Counted from the stretch's first letter, positions 22,115 through 30,021 are shown. The stretch is 64,000 nucleotides of DNA from Streptomyces sp. GQFP (GCF_021545335.1 NZ_CP089312.1:5642001-5706000); one strand, 5' to 3'. The notes: generated by a model from the letters alone, not told the origin. A program made the numbers and translations.

Positions 22115-22410
22115 CCGTCTACATAGACCCGCCGGTCTGGCCGGGGCACGGCCGCCTCTGGTCCCACCTCGTGAGCGACGTCTCGTACGACGAACTGCAC
22201 GCGTTCGCCGATGAGTTGGGGGTGCCTCGGCGGGCCTTCGAGCGCGATCACTATGACATTCCGTCGCATCGGTACGGGGATGTGGTGGCGGCCGGGGCGG
22301 TGGAGGTCAGCAGCCGCGAGGTCGTACGGCTGCTGCACGGGGCGGGGTTGCGCAGGCGGAAGGGGGCCGGCCGGACCGACAGTCCGGGGCGTCAGCCGCG
22401 CAACTCGTAG
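22111..22410 (+). CDS. DUF4031 protein
   Basis: This 99-aa protein starts Thr-Val-Tyr-Ile-Asp-Pro-Pro-Val-Trp-Pro-Gly-His-Gly-Arg, the clear DUF4031 signature, and continues with His-Leu-Val-Ser-Asp and Asp-His-Tyr-Asp-Ile-Pro. The function of the family is unknown. Its GTG start overlaps the previous stop. A diverged copy of its C-terminal third lies at 23443-23580, and the intact gene runs 19 bp into a relic on the other strand, so its last ~20 residues may be foreign. Confidence 0.88.
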   Translation: MTVYIDPPVWPGHGRLWSHLVSDVSYDELHAFADELGVPRRAFERDHYDIPSHRYGDVVAAGAVEVSSREVVRLLHGAGLRRRKGAGRTDSPGRQPRNS

Positions 22411-22685
22411 GCCTGGAGCCCCTCTTCGTCGAGTTCCTCGCTGACGCGCACGAATCCGGCGCGGGCGATCACCGCCTGGGACGGGATGTTGCTCGGCTCG
22501 ATGGTCGCGAACAGGGACCGTACGTCGTCCCGGGCCAGCGCCCACTTCGCCAGAACGCTCAGCGCCTCCGAGGCGTAGCCGTTGCCGAAGCCGCCGGTGC
22601 CACCCGCGCTCAGGTCGGCGGCCGCGGCGGGGGTGACACCTCCAGGGTGAGCCGGCGAGTGTGGATGCGTATGGGGTTGTCGCCG
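22392..22685 (-). pseudogene. Relic of the acetyltransferase/DinB gene (copy of 28887-29969)
   Basis: The reverse strand from 22590 to the stop at 22392 encodes the C-terminus of the GNAT domain found intact at 28887. Over about 140 bp (22449-22587) the two copies differ at a single position. At 22587 the relic jumps to the part matching 29286 and beyond, skipping 213 bp (71 codons) of the intact gene. It then diverges and loses similarity near 22685. The upstream two thirds of the gene are absent. Confidence 0.87.
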
Positions 22686-22694
22686 ACAGAGGGG

Positions 22695-22994
22695 TCAGGC
22701 ATCTTCGCTCCGGGCGTCGTCCGGTACGACGGAGACGATGGCGCCCGTCGGGGGTTCGGGCTGGGGCACATGAACGTAGGTCACAGACAGGGCAGGACAG
22801 TCGGCGCGGGCTTCGATCCGTGTCACCCAGACTTCCGCGCCATGGTCCAGGATCCGGACGCGGCGCCCGAGGTGCTGCGTTCGCTCCAGTTCCGTGCGTA
22901 GTTCTTCGACGGCAACTGTGGCGGCGTGGCCGAGCAGGTCCAGCCGTTTGCGGGCCGTGTGCGTGATCTCCACAATGGCCCCGAACTCGGTCAA
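22695..22994 (-). CDS. Small protein of unknown function, second gene of a pair
   Basis: This 99-aa protein has alternating helix and strand character: a helical stretch near residues 10-38 (Thr-Ala-Arg-Lys-Arg-Leu-Asp-Leu-Leu-Gly-His), then strands with Val-Arg-Ile-Leu and Val-Trp-Val-Thr-Arg-Ile. It overlaps the upstream gene by 4 bp. Two small coupled genes could be a toxin–antitoxin pair, but I see no RelE, PIN or other diagnostic motif. It is embedded between relics. Confidence 0.65.
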   Translation of the reverse strand: MTEFGAIVEITHTARKRLDLLGHAATVAVEELRTELERTQHLGRRVRILDHGAEVWVTRIEARADCPALSVTYVHVPQPEPPTGAIVSVVPDDARSEDA

Positions 22995-23287
22995 CGGTGT
23001 CCTTCCTGCTTGAGCGATCGGGCCAGCTCCACTCCCTCGGCGAGGGACGCCTCGAAGTCGGGGTCACAGCGGGTCAGCACGTGCCCCCGGTAGGCCGCGA
23101 TCAGCTCCGACACCTCGTGCAGGTCCGTGAACTCGACGCGGTTCAGGGTCGCGGTCAGTTCGGCCTCAAGACGTGCGAGGTCGCCTGGGAAGCCCAGCCC
23201 GGCGCCGAGGGCGGCCCGCACCTCGCCGAGGGTTCGCATGGGGGGTGGCTCGACGGGAGCCTGCGGCTGGACGGGCTGCTCACTCAC
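22991..23287 (-). CDS. Small helical protein of unknown function, first gene of a pair
   Basis: This 98-aa protein has a Pro/Gln-rich N-terminus and a helical body (Leu-Ala-Arg-Leu-Glu-Ala-Glu-Leu-Thr-Ala-Thr-Leu-Asn-Arg). The GTG at 23287 has AGGAAGGA about 10 nt upstream. It is translationally coupled to the next small gene. No family recognised. The pair separates the acetyltransferase relic from the HD-hydrolase relic. Confidence 0.65.
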   Translation of the reverse strand: MSEQPVQPQAPVEPPPMRTLGEVRAALGAGLGFPGDLARLEAELTATLNRVEFTDLHEVSELIAAYRGHVLTRCDPDFEASLAEGVELARSLKQEGHR

Positions 23288-23325
23288 GGAATGTGATCCT
23301 TCCTGCGGAGGGCGGTCCTATGACG

Positions 23326-23442
23326 CTACTCCGGCCCGGCCCGCGACGTCAGCAGTTCCAGCTCGGACGTGATGTTGCGGCGGGCCGCTGCCTCCCCTTC
23401 CGTCTGGCCGTGGGGCATGCCGAACAGCCGTGACAGGGTTAC
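23326..23442 (-). pseudogene. Relic of the HD-hydrolase gene (copy of the 3' end of 30022-30726)
   Basis: The reverse strand reads Ser-Arg-Leu-Phe-Gly-Met-Pro-His-Gly, then Glu-Ala-Ala-Ala-Arg-Arg-Asn-Ile-Thr-Ser-Glu-Leu-Glu-Leu-Leu and a stop at 23326. The intact hydrolase ends Pro-Arg-Leu-Phe-Arg-Thr-Pro-Tyr-Gly, then Glu-Ala-Ala-Arg-Ala-Asn-Val-Ala-Ala-Glu-Leu. Only the last ~38 codons remain. It abuts the DUF4031 relic. Confidence 0.75.
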
Positions 23443-23580
23443 GGCATTTCGTCCCATCGGTACGGGGATGTGGTAGCGGCCGGGGCGGTGAAGGTCAGCC
23501 GCCGCGAGGTGGTGCGGCTGCTGATTGGGGCGGGGTTGCGGCGGCCGAATGGTCGTCCGGCTCCGTCGGAGCGGGAGTGA
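23443..23580 (+). pseudogene. Relic of a DUF4031 gene
   Basis: The plus strand reads Ser-His-Arg-Tyr-Gly-Asp-Val-Val-Ala-Ala-Gly-Ala-Val, then Arg-Glu-Val-Val-Arg-Leu-Leu-Ile-Gly-Ala-Gly-Leu-Arg-Arg and stops at 23580. It matches the C-terminal third of the intact DUF4031 gene from about 22241, at roughly 85-90% by eye. It is older than the acetyltransferase relic. The caspase-like gene on the other strand ends inside it. Confidence 0.8.
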
Positions 23581-26056
23581 ACCAGGTCTCGGCCTCGTGG
23601 CGGATGCCGAGTTCCGTGGCTCTCAAGGCTGCTTCACGGAGGGACTTGGACGTCCGCATGGCTACCACTGCCAGGGTGACCAGCGAGATCGGCGGGTCGT
23701 CGGGAAGAGGGCTTCCGCCGATTCGTGCTTCCGGGCTTTGCAGCGCGTACAGCAGGAGATCTTCCAGGTCCCGTTCCCTCATCCATTCCTCTGAGGGCTG
23801 TACGACGTCGAAACCCAACTCGGTCAGTGAGACGGCGACATCGGCGGTGTGGTCCCCCTGGCCGATGTGGTGTGCGATGGCGTGGAGGGCGGCGGGGGTG
23901 ACCGGGCCGAAGTCTTCGGGACTTTGGTAAGGCACGAAGGTAAGCGCACCGGCGTCCTGTTTCCTGAAACGGGCGACGGCTGCGGGCTCGAAGGTGAATC
24001 CGTACCCCAGGGTGCTGAGCCGGGAGACCGCCTCTGCCAGGGAGATGCCCGCGTGGGTCGCCAGCTCCACGACACGCCTCAGAGGAACCGGTCGGCGCGG
24101 GTCGGGGACCTCGGCATTCGCGCTGAGGAAGGTGATCTCCTCGCGGGAGGGCAGATGTTCGTTGTCCGGTGTTTCGGCGACCGAGTACCCGAGCTCGCGC
24201 AGTCTCTCCGCGAGAGCGCGGGCGGGACGGTTGAGGCGGCGGGAGGCGGCGGCCACATGGTGGAGTGGTACTTCCCTGTCCACCTGTGGCCGAGGGGACT
24301 GGGTGAGCAGGCCCCGGTCGTCGTCGGTCAGTTCGGGCAGGGCCGATGCCTCCGCGGACAGAACGAAGCCCAGCTGTCCGAGCAACTCCCTGACGAACCG
24401 CACGGCGAGGCCCGTCGAGTACGTCACAGCCGTCAGCTGCGCCGCGCAGACGTGTGCCCCGGCTTCGGGCGAGGGCTGCTCCGCGTACGAAGTCCACAGG
24501 CTCTTGACGACGCTCAGCTCCTCCTCGGTCCACTGTTCCCAGACCGGGTATTCCGCGGGGACCGTGAACCCCAGTTCCCCCAGTCGCTGCGCGGCCCGAG
24601 GCGTGGGACACGCAGCCTGGGCCGCGCTGACGCAGACCTGAGCGGCTGAGAGTGTCGCGCCGGGAGCCAGCCAGCTCTCCGGATCACCCAGTGGCCGCAG
24701 CAGCGGCAGGTCGGAACACTGCGCCGCCGCGCAGCCCAGCAGGGGGTCAGTGTCGTACCCCAAATCGGTAAGCCGCTCCATCACCTCGGCCGGTGGGCGC
24801 TCGGCCTCCTCGCTCAGCTGGAAGACGTCCGCTGTCGGGACCGGCAACGTGGGGTTCCGCCAGGGATACAACGCGGCAAGGCTCAGCAGACCGCTGTTGG
24901 CGAGTGGCTCGGACGGGACGGACGAGCTGAAGTACTTGGTCGCCAGAGGACCTTTGAGCCAGTGTCCGAGCCCGAAGCTCCAGCTGAAGTGCTGTGGGGA
25001 TTCGGTGGACAGGAGGACGAGATCCGAGGGACGGGCGCAGAGCGTGTCGACGTCCGGCAGCGAGACGGGGCCGCCCAGCCCGGCGCCGTACAACGCATGC
25101 AGCCGCCAACGGAGTACAGGCAGCGGCATGGTGACGAAGAACGAAGCGGCTCGTGACTGCTCGGCCTCCGTGTAGTGGCCGGTGACCAGCGGCAACAGGT
25201 CGACATCGGGCGGAAAGAAACCTATCTGGCCGAACGGAGCCGACACCTCGGCCGTGAGTTGCCAGGGAAGGTTGGTGTGGCGCGCGTGTTCAGCCACGCA
25301 ATCCGCGAAGGCCACGGACCAGTGCTGCGCGCCCTGTAGCCAGACGGCGTCGGGCAGCCCGAGCTCGGGGCGAATGAGACTCGGGACGACGGCGGTCAGC
25401 CGCGCCATTACGTGATCCTTGTCGAAGGAGCGCAGCTTGGTGCGGTCCACCGTCAGCTCCGGCGCGTGCTCACCATGCAGATTGACGACGGCGCCCCGGA
25501 TGCCGTCGTCGCTCTCCGCGTACAGACCGTCTGCCAGGATGACTCCGCCGCCCTCGACCCACCACACATTGGCGTCCCCCGACGGGACGCAGAGCGTGCG
25601 GCCCTTGCGCGCGAACTGGTAGGGGTTGCGCAGGTCGAGACTCTCGAAAGAGAGCTCTCCCGGTGGCCACTCGCGGTGCCGCGCCCCGTGCTTGGCCGAG
25701 GTCCGGTACGGCGCCACCCACAGCACCTTGTCCAGCGCGTCCACGCAGGACACCGACCTGTGCTCCGTACCGAGCAACAGTTGAATCGTCGTCCCGGCGG
25801 CGTCCCCCGGCCCCAGGTCCTGCACCCGGAAGAAGTTGCCCGGCCCCGCGATCGTCACCCGCAACAGCCGGCCGGGCCGCCCGTCCCGCCCCAGACGGCA
25901 GGTCTCGACGACGATTTCGTCCGCGAGCATGAAATAGCTGAGCACCCCGATGCCGAACCGCGAATTGGGATGGAGTTCCAGTTTCGGTTCGGGCAGTTCC
26001 GCCCAGGCCGCCTGCTCCTCGATGTACTCGGGGAGGTCGACGAAGCGCGTGCCCCC
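23495..26056 (-). CDS. 3' half: rest of the GHKL ATPase plus winged-helix-like repeats
   Basis: In the shifted frame the protein continues Phe-Val-Asp-Leu-Pro-Glu-Tyr and then Ser-Arg-Phe-Gly-Ile-Gly-Val-Leu-Ser-Tyr-Phe-Met-Leu-Ala-Asp, the glycine-rich lid motif of GHKL ATPases. About 350 residues of transducer-like sequence follow, with Val-Asp-Arg-Thr-Lys-Leu as in Hsp90 relatives. The final ~430 residues hold seven repeats, each ending in a motif like Arg-Leu-x-x-Leu-Gly-Phe/Tyr (Asp-Leu-Gly-Tyr, Glu-Leu-Gly-Phe, Gln-Leu-Gly-Phe, Glu-Leu-Gly-Tyr, Thr-Leu-Gly-Tyr, Glu-Leu-Gly-Phe, Glu-Leu-Gly-Ile). The last ~28 residues are Ala/Pro-rich and encoded by the antisense of the DUF4031 relic, so the native C-terminus has been replaced. 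Confidence 0.75.
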   Translation of the reverse strand, partial: GGTRFVDLPEYIEEQAAWAELPEPKLELHPNSRFGIGVLSYFMLADEIVVETCRLGRDGRPGRLLRVTIAGPGNFFRVQDLGPGDAAGTTIQLLLGTEHRSVSCVDALDKVLWVAPYRTSAKHGARHREWPPGELSFESLDLRNPYQFARKGRTLCVPSGDANVWWVEGGGVILADGLYAESDDGIRGAVVNLHGEHAPELTVDRTKLRSFDKDHVMARLTAVVPSLIRPELGLPDAVWLQGAQHWSVAFADCVAEHARHTNLPWQLTAEVSAPFGQIGFFPPDVDLLPLVTGHYTEAEQSRAASFFVTMPLPVLRWRLHALYGAGLGGPVSLPDVDTLCARPSDLVLLSTESPQHFSWSFGLGHWLKGPLATKYFSSSVPSEPLANSGLLSLAALYPWRNPTLPVPTADVFQLSEEAERPPAEVMERLTDLGYDTDPLLGCAAAQCSDLPLLRPLGDPESWLAPGATLSAAQVCVSAAQAACPTPRAAQRLGELGFTVPAEYPVWEQWTEEELSVVKSLWTSYAEQPSPEAGAHVCAAQLTAVTYSTGLAVRFVRELLGQLGFVLSAEASALPELTDDDRGLLTQSPRPQVDREVPLHHVAAASRRLNRPARALAERLRELGYSVAETPDNEHLPSREEITFLSANAEVPDPRRPVPLRRVVELATHAGISLAEAVSRLSTLGYGFTFEPAAVARFRKQDAGALTFVPYQSPEDFGPVTPAALHAIAHHIGQGDHTADVAVSLTELGFDVVQPSEEWMRERDLEDLLLYALQSPEARIGGSPLPDDPPISLVTLAVVAMRTSKSLREAALRATELGIRHEAETWFTPAPTEPDDHSAAATPPQSAAAPPRGG

Positions 26057-28284
26057 TGGGAGAAGACGGTGCTGAGCTCTGTGATGCCCATACCGATGCC
26101 GTTGTCGACACATTGGAGGTACGCGCGGTTGTCGGAGCGGACTCCCTGGGTGAACTCGATTCGGCCGCCCTCCCACGGCTTCACCGGTTGGCCCGTGCGC
26201 CGCAGGTACTCGGTGCGGCGGTCCCGGTAGCGGACGGCGTCCAACGCGTTCTGGTACAGCTCGCGGACGGCCAGTTCGCTGTCGCCGTACAACTCCTCGC
26301 CCATGAGGAGTTCCTGGACACGGTCCTCGGCCAGCTGGAAGCGGATGCCGTCGGAGAGCTGGTCGGGAGTGTTGCCGTCGAGGCGTACGCGGCTGCCGTC
26401 CGCGTAGGGCGGGAGCGTACCGAGAGGGGCGAGGACAGGGTTGTCGCCACGATTGATGTCGCGCAGCAGCAAGTCCACCCGGGTTGCGTGCTCGCGCAGC
26501 GCAACCTGGACCGCCGGGTGGGTGCACACGGCGTTGAGGGAGCGTCCGAGGCCGGAGACACGCCAGTCGGACCGGCGTACCGTCGCTCGCAGTGCTTCCG
26601 GGTCGACGCTGTCGTGGACGCCGATGTGTTCCACGACGATCTCGGGCAGGTCCACCGGATCCACGGTCATGGCGTGCGTCGCCTTGACCAGGGCTGTTAC
26701 CAGGGGTGTGCGCACCTCGTGGTCGTCACCAGTGGCGGCGGCGATGGGCTCGCAGTCCTCCTCGTACGCGTCCTGACCGTGGGGCACAGGGGCTGTCGTG
26801 GTCCGCCGTATGGTGAACGGGGCGGTCCGGTGTGCTTTGAGGAGCCGCATCAGACGCTCACCGGAGAGGGCGTCGCCGACCCACTGCGGATGTTCTCCAC
26901 CCGAGGTCACGTCGCCGAGGAGCGCCTTGAGCCGCTCCGCCGTGTACAGCTCCGGCTGCTGAATCAGCCAGCGGTGGAAGAGCCACCACTGGATGTACTC
27001 CGCCGATTTGACGGCCTTCGCCTGCTCGGCCGGATCGTCGGCGGCCTTCTTCTGCTCCAGCGAGAGCAGGCGCCGCTTCAGCCGGGGAAAGCCCTGGGCG
27101 AACTTGTGGAAACGGGCCTGGTCGGGCCCCGCCCCCGCCGTGCCTGGGGCGAGGACGCCGATGCGCTGGGCCGCCTCCTGGGTCCAGAAAGTCTGGGCGA
27201 CCAGGGGGAACAGGAAGGCGAGCGCGGCCTCGGTCGGAGACAGCCGTACCTTGTCCGCCAGGCGGCCCGTGAGGAACGCCAGCCGCTCGTGCGCGCGCCG
27301 GCCGAGTTCGGCATCGTGCCACGGGTCTTCGCCCAGCGCCCGGGCCGCCGTCTCGTACGCCTCGGCCAGCCGGCCGGCCAGCATGCCGCAGATCTGCTGG
27401 AGGGTTTCCTTCGCGGGCCCCTCCCGAGTGCGGAGCCACACCGAGTGCTTGTCAGCCCCGCGTACCCAGGGGTGTGTCTCGGTCCGCCGGCCGATGCCCG
27501 GCAGCAGCGCGAAGTCTCCACCGTCTGCGTCCGCTTCACAAGTCACCATGATCTGCTGCGGGGAGTTCGGCTTGCCGTAGGCCTTGTGGAAGTCGTTGAC
27601 CTGCTGCTGCACATGCTGGGCGAACTCTCGCAGCCTCAGAGCGTGCGGATCACCGGCGATGACATCGGACACGGCGCGCGAGAAGACGCTGAACGATTCG
27701 CCCGGCTGGGTCCCGACGTCGAATCCGGCGCGCAGTGTGTCTGTTTCCCTCACGAACAGGGCGACCTGGGGTTTCGCGCACGCGTGCACGTACGCGACCT
27801 TGCGGCGCAGTGCACCGATGATCTCAGGGGGCTTCCAGCGCCGGGTTCCGGGGATGGACTTGCTGTCCAGCACCATCCCTTCTCGGCAGGCGTCGATCAG
27901 GAAAACGACGCGCTCCGCGGGGGACTGCTCGACCTCCTTGTGCCAGCCGATCTCGATGCAGCTGTCGGTGAACGGACGCGCATCGGACGTGGCGTCCTCC
28001 GGGACCAGATAGTCCTTGCCCTCGAAGTGGACTCCATGTCCGCTCAGAAGGATGAGCAGGGTGTCGCCGCGACCGGCGTCGCGCAGAAACCGGCCGACCG
28101 CCCCGCGCACGATGTTCTGCGTGATGATGCCGCGTCTGCTCTCCAGGATGTAGGCCTGTGCGAAGCCGCGGCCGATCAGGACGTCGTGCAGCCGCTGGAG
28201 GTCGTCGCGGACGAAGGGCAAGGGCCCGATGCTCGGATCGTCGTAGTCACTGGCCCCTATGAGCAGCGCCTTGTGCTGTGGCAT
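25855..28284 (-). CDS. 5' half: caspase-like (C14) protease with the start of a GHKL ATPase
   Basis: As written this frame gives 809 aa. The protease shows Leu-Leu-Ser-Gly-His-Gly with catalytic His83 and Phe-Leu-Ile-Asp-Ala-Cys-Arg-Glu with catalytic Cys133, both intact, and starts with the classic Lys-Ala-Leu-Leu-Ile-Gly-Ala-Ser-Asp-Tyr. Near residue 680 the GHKL N-box reads Glu-Leu-Tyr-Gln-Asn-Ala-Leu-Asp-Ala, and near 725 the G1 box reads Asp-Asn-Gly-Ile-Gly-Met. After Ser-Gln-Gly the frame breaks and the last ~65 residues are a Ser/Arg/Pro-rich out-of-frame tail. No strong ribosome site precedes the ATG at 28284, so translation may be coupled to the upstream Pepco-like gene. Confidence 0.85.
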   Translation of the reverse strand: MPQHKALLIGASDYDDPSIGPLPFVRDDLQRLHDVLIGRGFAQAYILESRRGIITQNIVRGAVGRFLRDAGRGDTLLILLSGHGVHFEGKDYLVPEDATSDARPFTDSCIEIGWHKEVEQSPAERVVFLIDACREGMVLDSKSIPGTRRWKPPEIIGALRRKVAYVHACAKPQVALFVRETDTLRAGFDVGTQPGESFSVFSRAVSDVIAGDPHALRLREFAQHVQQQVNDFHKAYGKPNSPQQIMVTCEADADGGDFALLPGIGRRTETHPWVRGADKHSVWLRTREGPAKETLQQICGMLAGRLAEAYETAARALGEDPWHDAELGRRAHERLAFLTGRLADKVRLSPTEAALAFLFPLVAQTFWTQEAAQRIGVLAPGTAGAGPDQARFHKFAQGFPRLKRRLLSLEQKKAADDPAEQAKAVKSAEYIQWWLFHRWLIQQPELYTAERLKALLGDVTSGGEHPQWVGDALSGERLMRLLKAHRTAPFTIRRTTTAPVPHGQDAYEEDCEPIAAATGDDHEVRTPLVTALVKATHAMTVDPVDLPEIVVEHIGVHDSVDPEALRATVRRSDWRVSGLGRSLNAVCTHPAVQVALREHATRVDLLLRDINRGDNPVLAPLGTLPPYADGSRVRLDGNTPDQLSDGIRFQLAEDRVQELLMGEELYGDSELAVRELYQNALDAVRYRDRRTEYLRRTGQPVKPWEGGRIEFTQGVRSDNRAYLQCVDNGIGMGITELSTVFSQGARASSTSPSTSRSRRPGRNCPNRNWNSIPIRGSASGCSAISCSRTKSSSRPAVWGGTGGPAGCCG
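26052..26056. other. Frameshift point in a run of five C (G on the coding strand)
   Basis: On the coding strand CAG-GGG-GCA-CGC breaks the GHKL domain. With six G instead of five it would read CAG-GGG-GGC-ACG-CGC-TTC-GTC-GAC and run on into Gly-Thr-Arg-Phe-Val-Asp-Leu-Pro. The flanking frames are both long and domain-rich, so a one-base loss in the homopolymer is the simplest explanation. Confidence 0.8.
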
Positions 28285-28298
28285 GTGCGGCGCGCAGG

Positions 28299-28715
28299 TC
28301 AGGAGGGACGCTTGAACGTCAGCGTGAGACCCCGGGTGCCTTGCATCTGCCCGGTGCCGACGAGCTGGATGCCGCCGGTCGCGGTCACCTGGAACGAGAG
28401 TTGTGCCTCGGCGAGCGGGAGCGCACCGCCGCGTTCGGAGACCTCCTGGAAGATCCGCTGCAGGGCGTCGACGGTGTCGGCGAGGTTCTTGCGGAGGGGG
28501 CCCAGGGGCACCGTGCGCAGCACGGCGTCACCGTCACGGCTGAACAGACCCATGGTGTCGCCGCCTTGGGAGGCCAGCGCGATGTCCTCCTCGGTCGCCG
28601 TTACCCAGAAGGACAGGGACTGCCCGTCGACCGACGGCTGGACCGCCAAATCTTCCGCGCCTGCTGCCGTGCCCTCGGCCTCCCCGGCCGTCTGGTCCAT
28701 GGCGTACTCACTCAT
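28299..28715 (-). CDS. Pepco-like partner of the caspase protein
   Basis: This 138-aa protein has an acidic, Ala/Glu-rich N-terminus, then strands and helices (Leu-Ser-Phe-Trp-Val-Thr-Ala-Thr) and a C-terminal hairpin: Leu-Ser-Phe-Gln-Val-Thr-Ala-Thr-Gly-Gly-Ile-Gln-Leu-Val-Gly-Thr-Gly, then Gly-Leu-Thr-Leu-Thr-Phe-Lys-Arg. That ending resembles the Pepco and trypsin-co-occurring small domains that accompany caspase or trypsin-like proteases in conflict systems; this is recall, not a search. The ATG at 28715 has AGGGGA upstream. The gene precedes the caspase gene by 14 bp and may encode its sensor, substrate or inhibitor. Confidence 0.72.
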   Translation of the reverse strand: MSEYAMDQTAGEAEGTAAGAEDLAVQPSVDGQSLSFWVTATEEDIALASQGGDTMGLFSRDGDAVLRTVPLGPLRKNLADTVDALQRIFQEVSERGGALPLAEAQLSFQVTATGGIQLVGTGQMQGTRGLTLTFKRPS

Positions 28716-28886
28716 GCCGTCCCCTGCCCCCTCAGCCCTGCCAGGACTTGTCTCCTCCTGGCGGAACCAGTGAATGGTTGGAGAGCCAACTTTAGTTCCA
28801 ACAGGGGCATTTGCGGTCGGTGATAGCAGGGTTCCCGTACGAGGAAGTTGGGCGGATGGTGCTGTCAGGGCGGTGCAGCGCTCGAT

Positions 28887-29969
28887 TCAGCCCCGGAGTT
28901 CATACGCGAACTGCTCCTCGTCCTCGCTCACCTTCACGAATCCGGCGCGGGCGATCACCGCCTGGGACGGGGTGTTGCTCGGCTCGATGGTCGCGAACAG
29001 GGACCGTACGTCGTCCCGGGCCAGCGCCCACTTCGCCAGAACGCTCAGCGCCTCCGAGGCGTAGCCGTTGCCGCGGGCCGCTTCCGCGAGGTCGTAGCCG
29101 ACCTCGGCCTTGCCGTCCTCGTCGGGGACGCCGTGGAAGCCGATGCCGCCGACCGCGCGGTCGTCCTCGCGGCGTACGAGGACGTACAGGCCGAACTCCG
29201 GGCGGTGTACGCCCGCTTCGTACGACTTGACCACCATCCCGGCGGCCTCGCGGGTGCCGTCGAAGGGGCCGCCCTCGATCCAGTCGAAGCCGCCGGTGCC
29301 GCCCGCGCTCAGGTCGGTGGCGGCGGCCGGGGTGACGCCCTCCAGGCGGAGGCGCTCGGTGTCGAGGACGTGGTTGTTCGTCCAGTGCCACTCGGTGAGC
29401 CGGGCGCGGCCGGGGAGGTCGGCGCGGCCGGTCGCCCAGAGCAGGTTCCGCCAGTGGTCGGGGCCCGGCCGGACGTCCGGGAAGATCCGGGTGAGGACGA
29501 ACTCGGCCAGGTGCGCGGGCGGTTCGTACGGCAGCCCGAGGCCCTCGGCGATGTCGTGGGTGTGCAGCAGTACCTCGGCGATGCCCATCGCGGCGAAGCC
29601 CTCGCGGTTCGCGCTGCGGAAGGGGAGCGGGTGGAAGGCCCGCGTGTCACGGGGTGCGGTGCGGATGGCGGCGCCGAGCAGGGCGCCGGTCGCGGCGATG
29701 ACGTCGAGGATGTCCGTGTTGTCGGCGGTGTGCAGGCCGTCCTCGCTCGTGAGGCTGATCCTGAGGGGGAGGTAGCCGTGCTCTGTCCGACCCGCCAGCC
29801 GGGTGGCGTACGCGACGAAGTCGGCGACGATGTGCTCGGCGGTCTGCCGGCAACTCCACTCCAGCCCAGCGGCGTCGACGCCCGTCCAGTCCCGGTCCAC
29901 CGCCGGCCGCAGCAGCGCCACCACGCTCGCGACGGCCTCGTCCAGTTCGTCCGCACCCATGCTCAGCAT
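28887..29969 (-). CDS. DinB-like N-terminal domain fused to GNAT acetyltransferase
   Basis: This 360-aa protein resembles, over residues 1-~190, the DinB/mycothiol-dependent maleylpyruvate isomerase fold, with Trp-Ser-Cys-Arg-Gln-Thr-Ala-Glu-His-Ile and His-Thr-His-Asp-Ile-Ala-Glu-Gly as likely metal ligands. From ~200 it is a GNAT acetyltransferase with the acetyl-CoA region Glu-Ala-Ala-Arg-Gly-Asn-Gly-Tyr-Ala-Ser-Glu-Ala. The ATG at 29969 gives a natural start, although no ribosome site is clear. The C-terminal ~140 bp are duplicated at 22449-22587 with one difference. Substrates are unknown. Confidence 0.85.
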   Translation of the reverse strand: MLSMGADELDEAVASVVALLRPAVDRDWTGVDAAGLEWSCRQTAEHIVADFVAYATRLAGRTEHGYLPLRISLTSEDGLHTADNTDILDVIAATGALLGAAIRTAPRDTRAFHPLPFRSANREGFAAMGIAEVLLHTHDIAEGLGLPYEPPAHLAEFVLTRIFPDVRPGPDHWRNLLWATGRADLPGRARLTEWHWTNNHVLDTERLRLEGVTPAAATDLSAGGTGGFDWIEGGPFDGTREAAGMVVKSYEAGVHRPEFGLYVLVRREDDRAVGGIGFHGVPDEDGKAEVGYDLAEAARGNGYASEALSVLAKWALARDDVRSLFATIEPSNTPSQAVIARAGFVKVSEDEEQFAYELRG

Positions 29970-30021
29970 GCGGTGAGGATAGGTGGTCGGGTGTCCGGAC
30001 GGACACGGATTAAAAGGCCCG

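Larger units (their letters stand above)
23495..28284 (-). pseudogene. Caspase–GHKL ATPase–repeat protein, whole locus with one frameshift
   Basis: Adding one base at a run of five C (26052-26056 on the plus strand) restores a single 1,596-codon frame. In order this gives a caspase-like protease (1-~240), a helical middle (~250-600), a GHKL/Hsp90-like ATPase (~600-1,000) and a C-terminal array of at least seven ~80-residue winged-helix-like repeats. The layout fits the large NTP-dependent conflict proteins of multicellular bacteria, where a GHKL ATPase and repeats sense a trigger and a caspase executes. A Pepco-like gene lies 14 bp upstream on the same strand. The break could be a real mutation, a phase-variable switch or a homopolymer sequencing error. 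The halves are described separately. Confidence 0.8.

Noticed and set aside
26113..28773. 886-codon open frame opposite the caspase gene
   Set aside because: The reverse strand carries clear protease and ATPase motifs. The plus-strand product is a shadow of its codon bias.
23525..28773. Transposase or integrase explaining the inserted caspase module
   Set aside because: I looked on both strands and found no transposase, recombinase or terminal inverted repeats; homologous duplication fits better.
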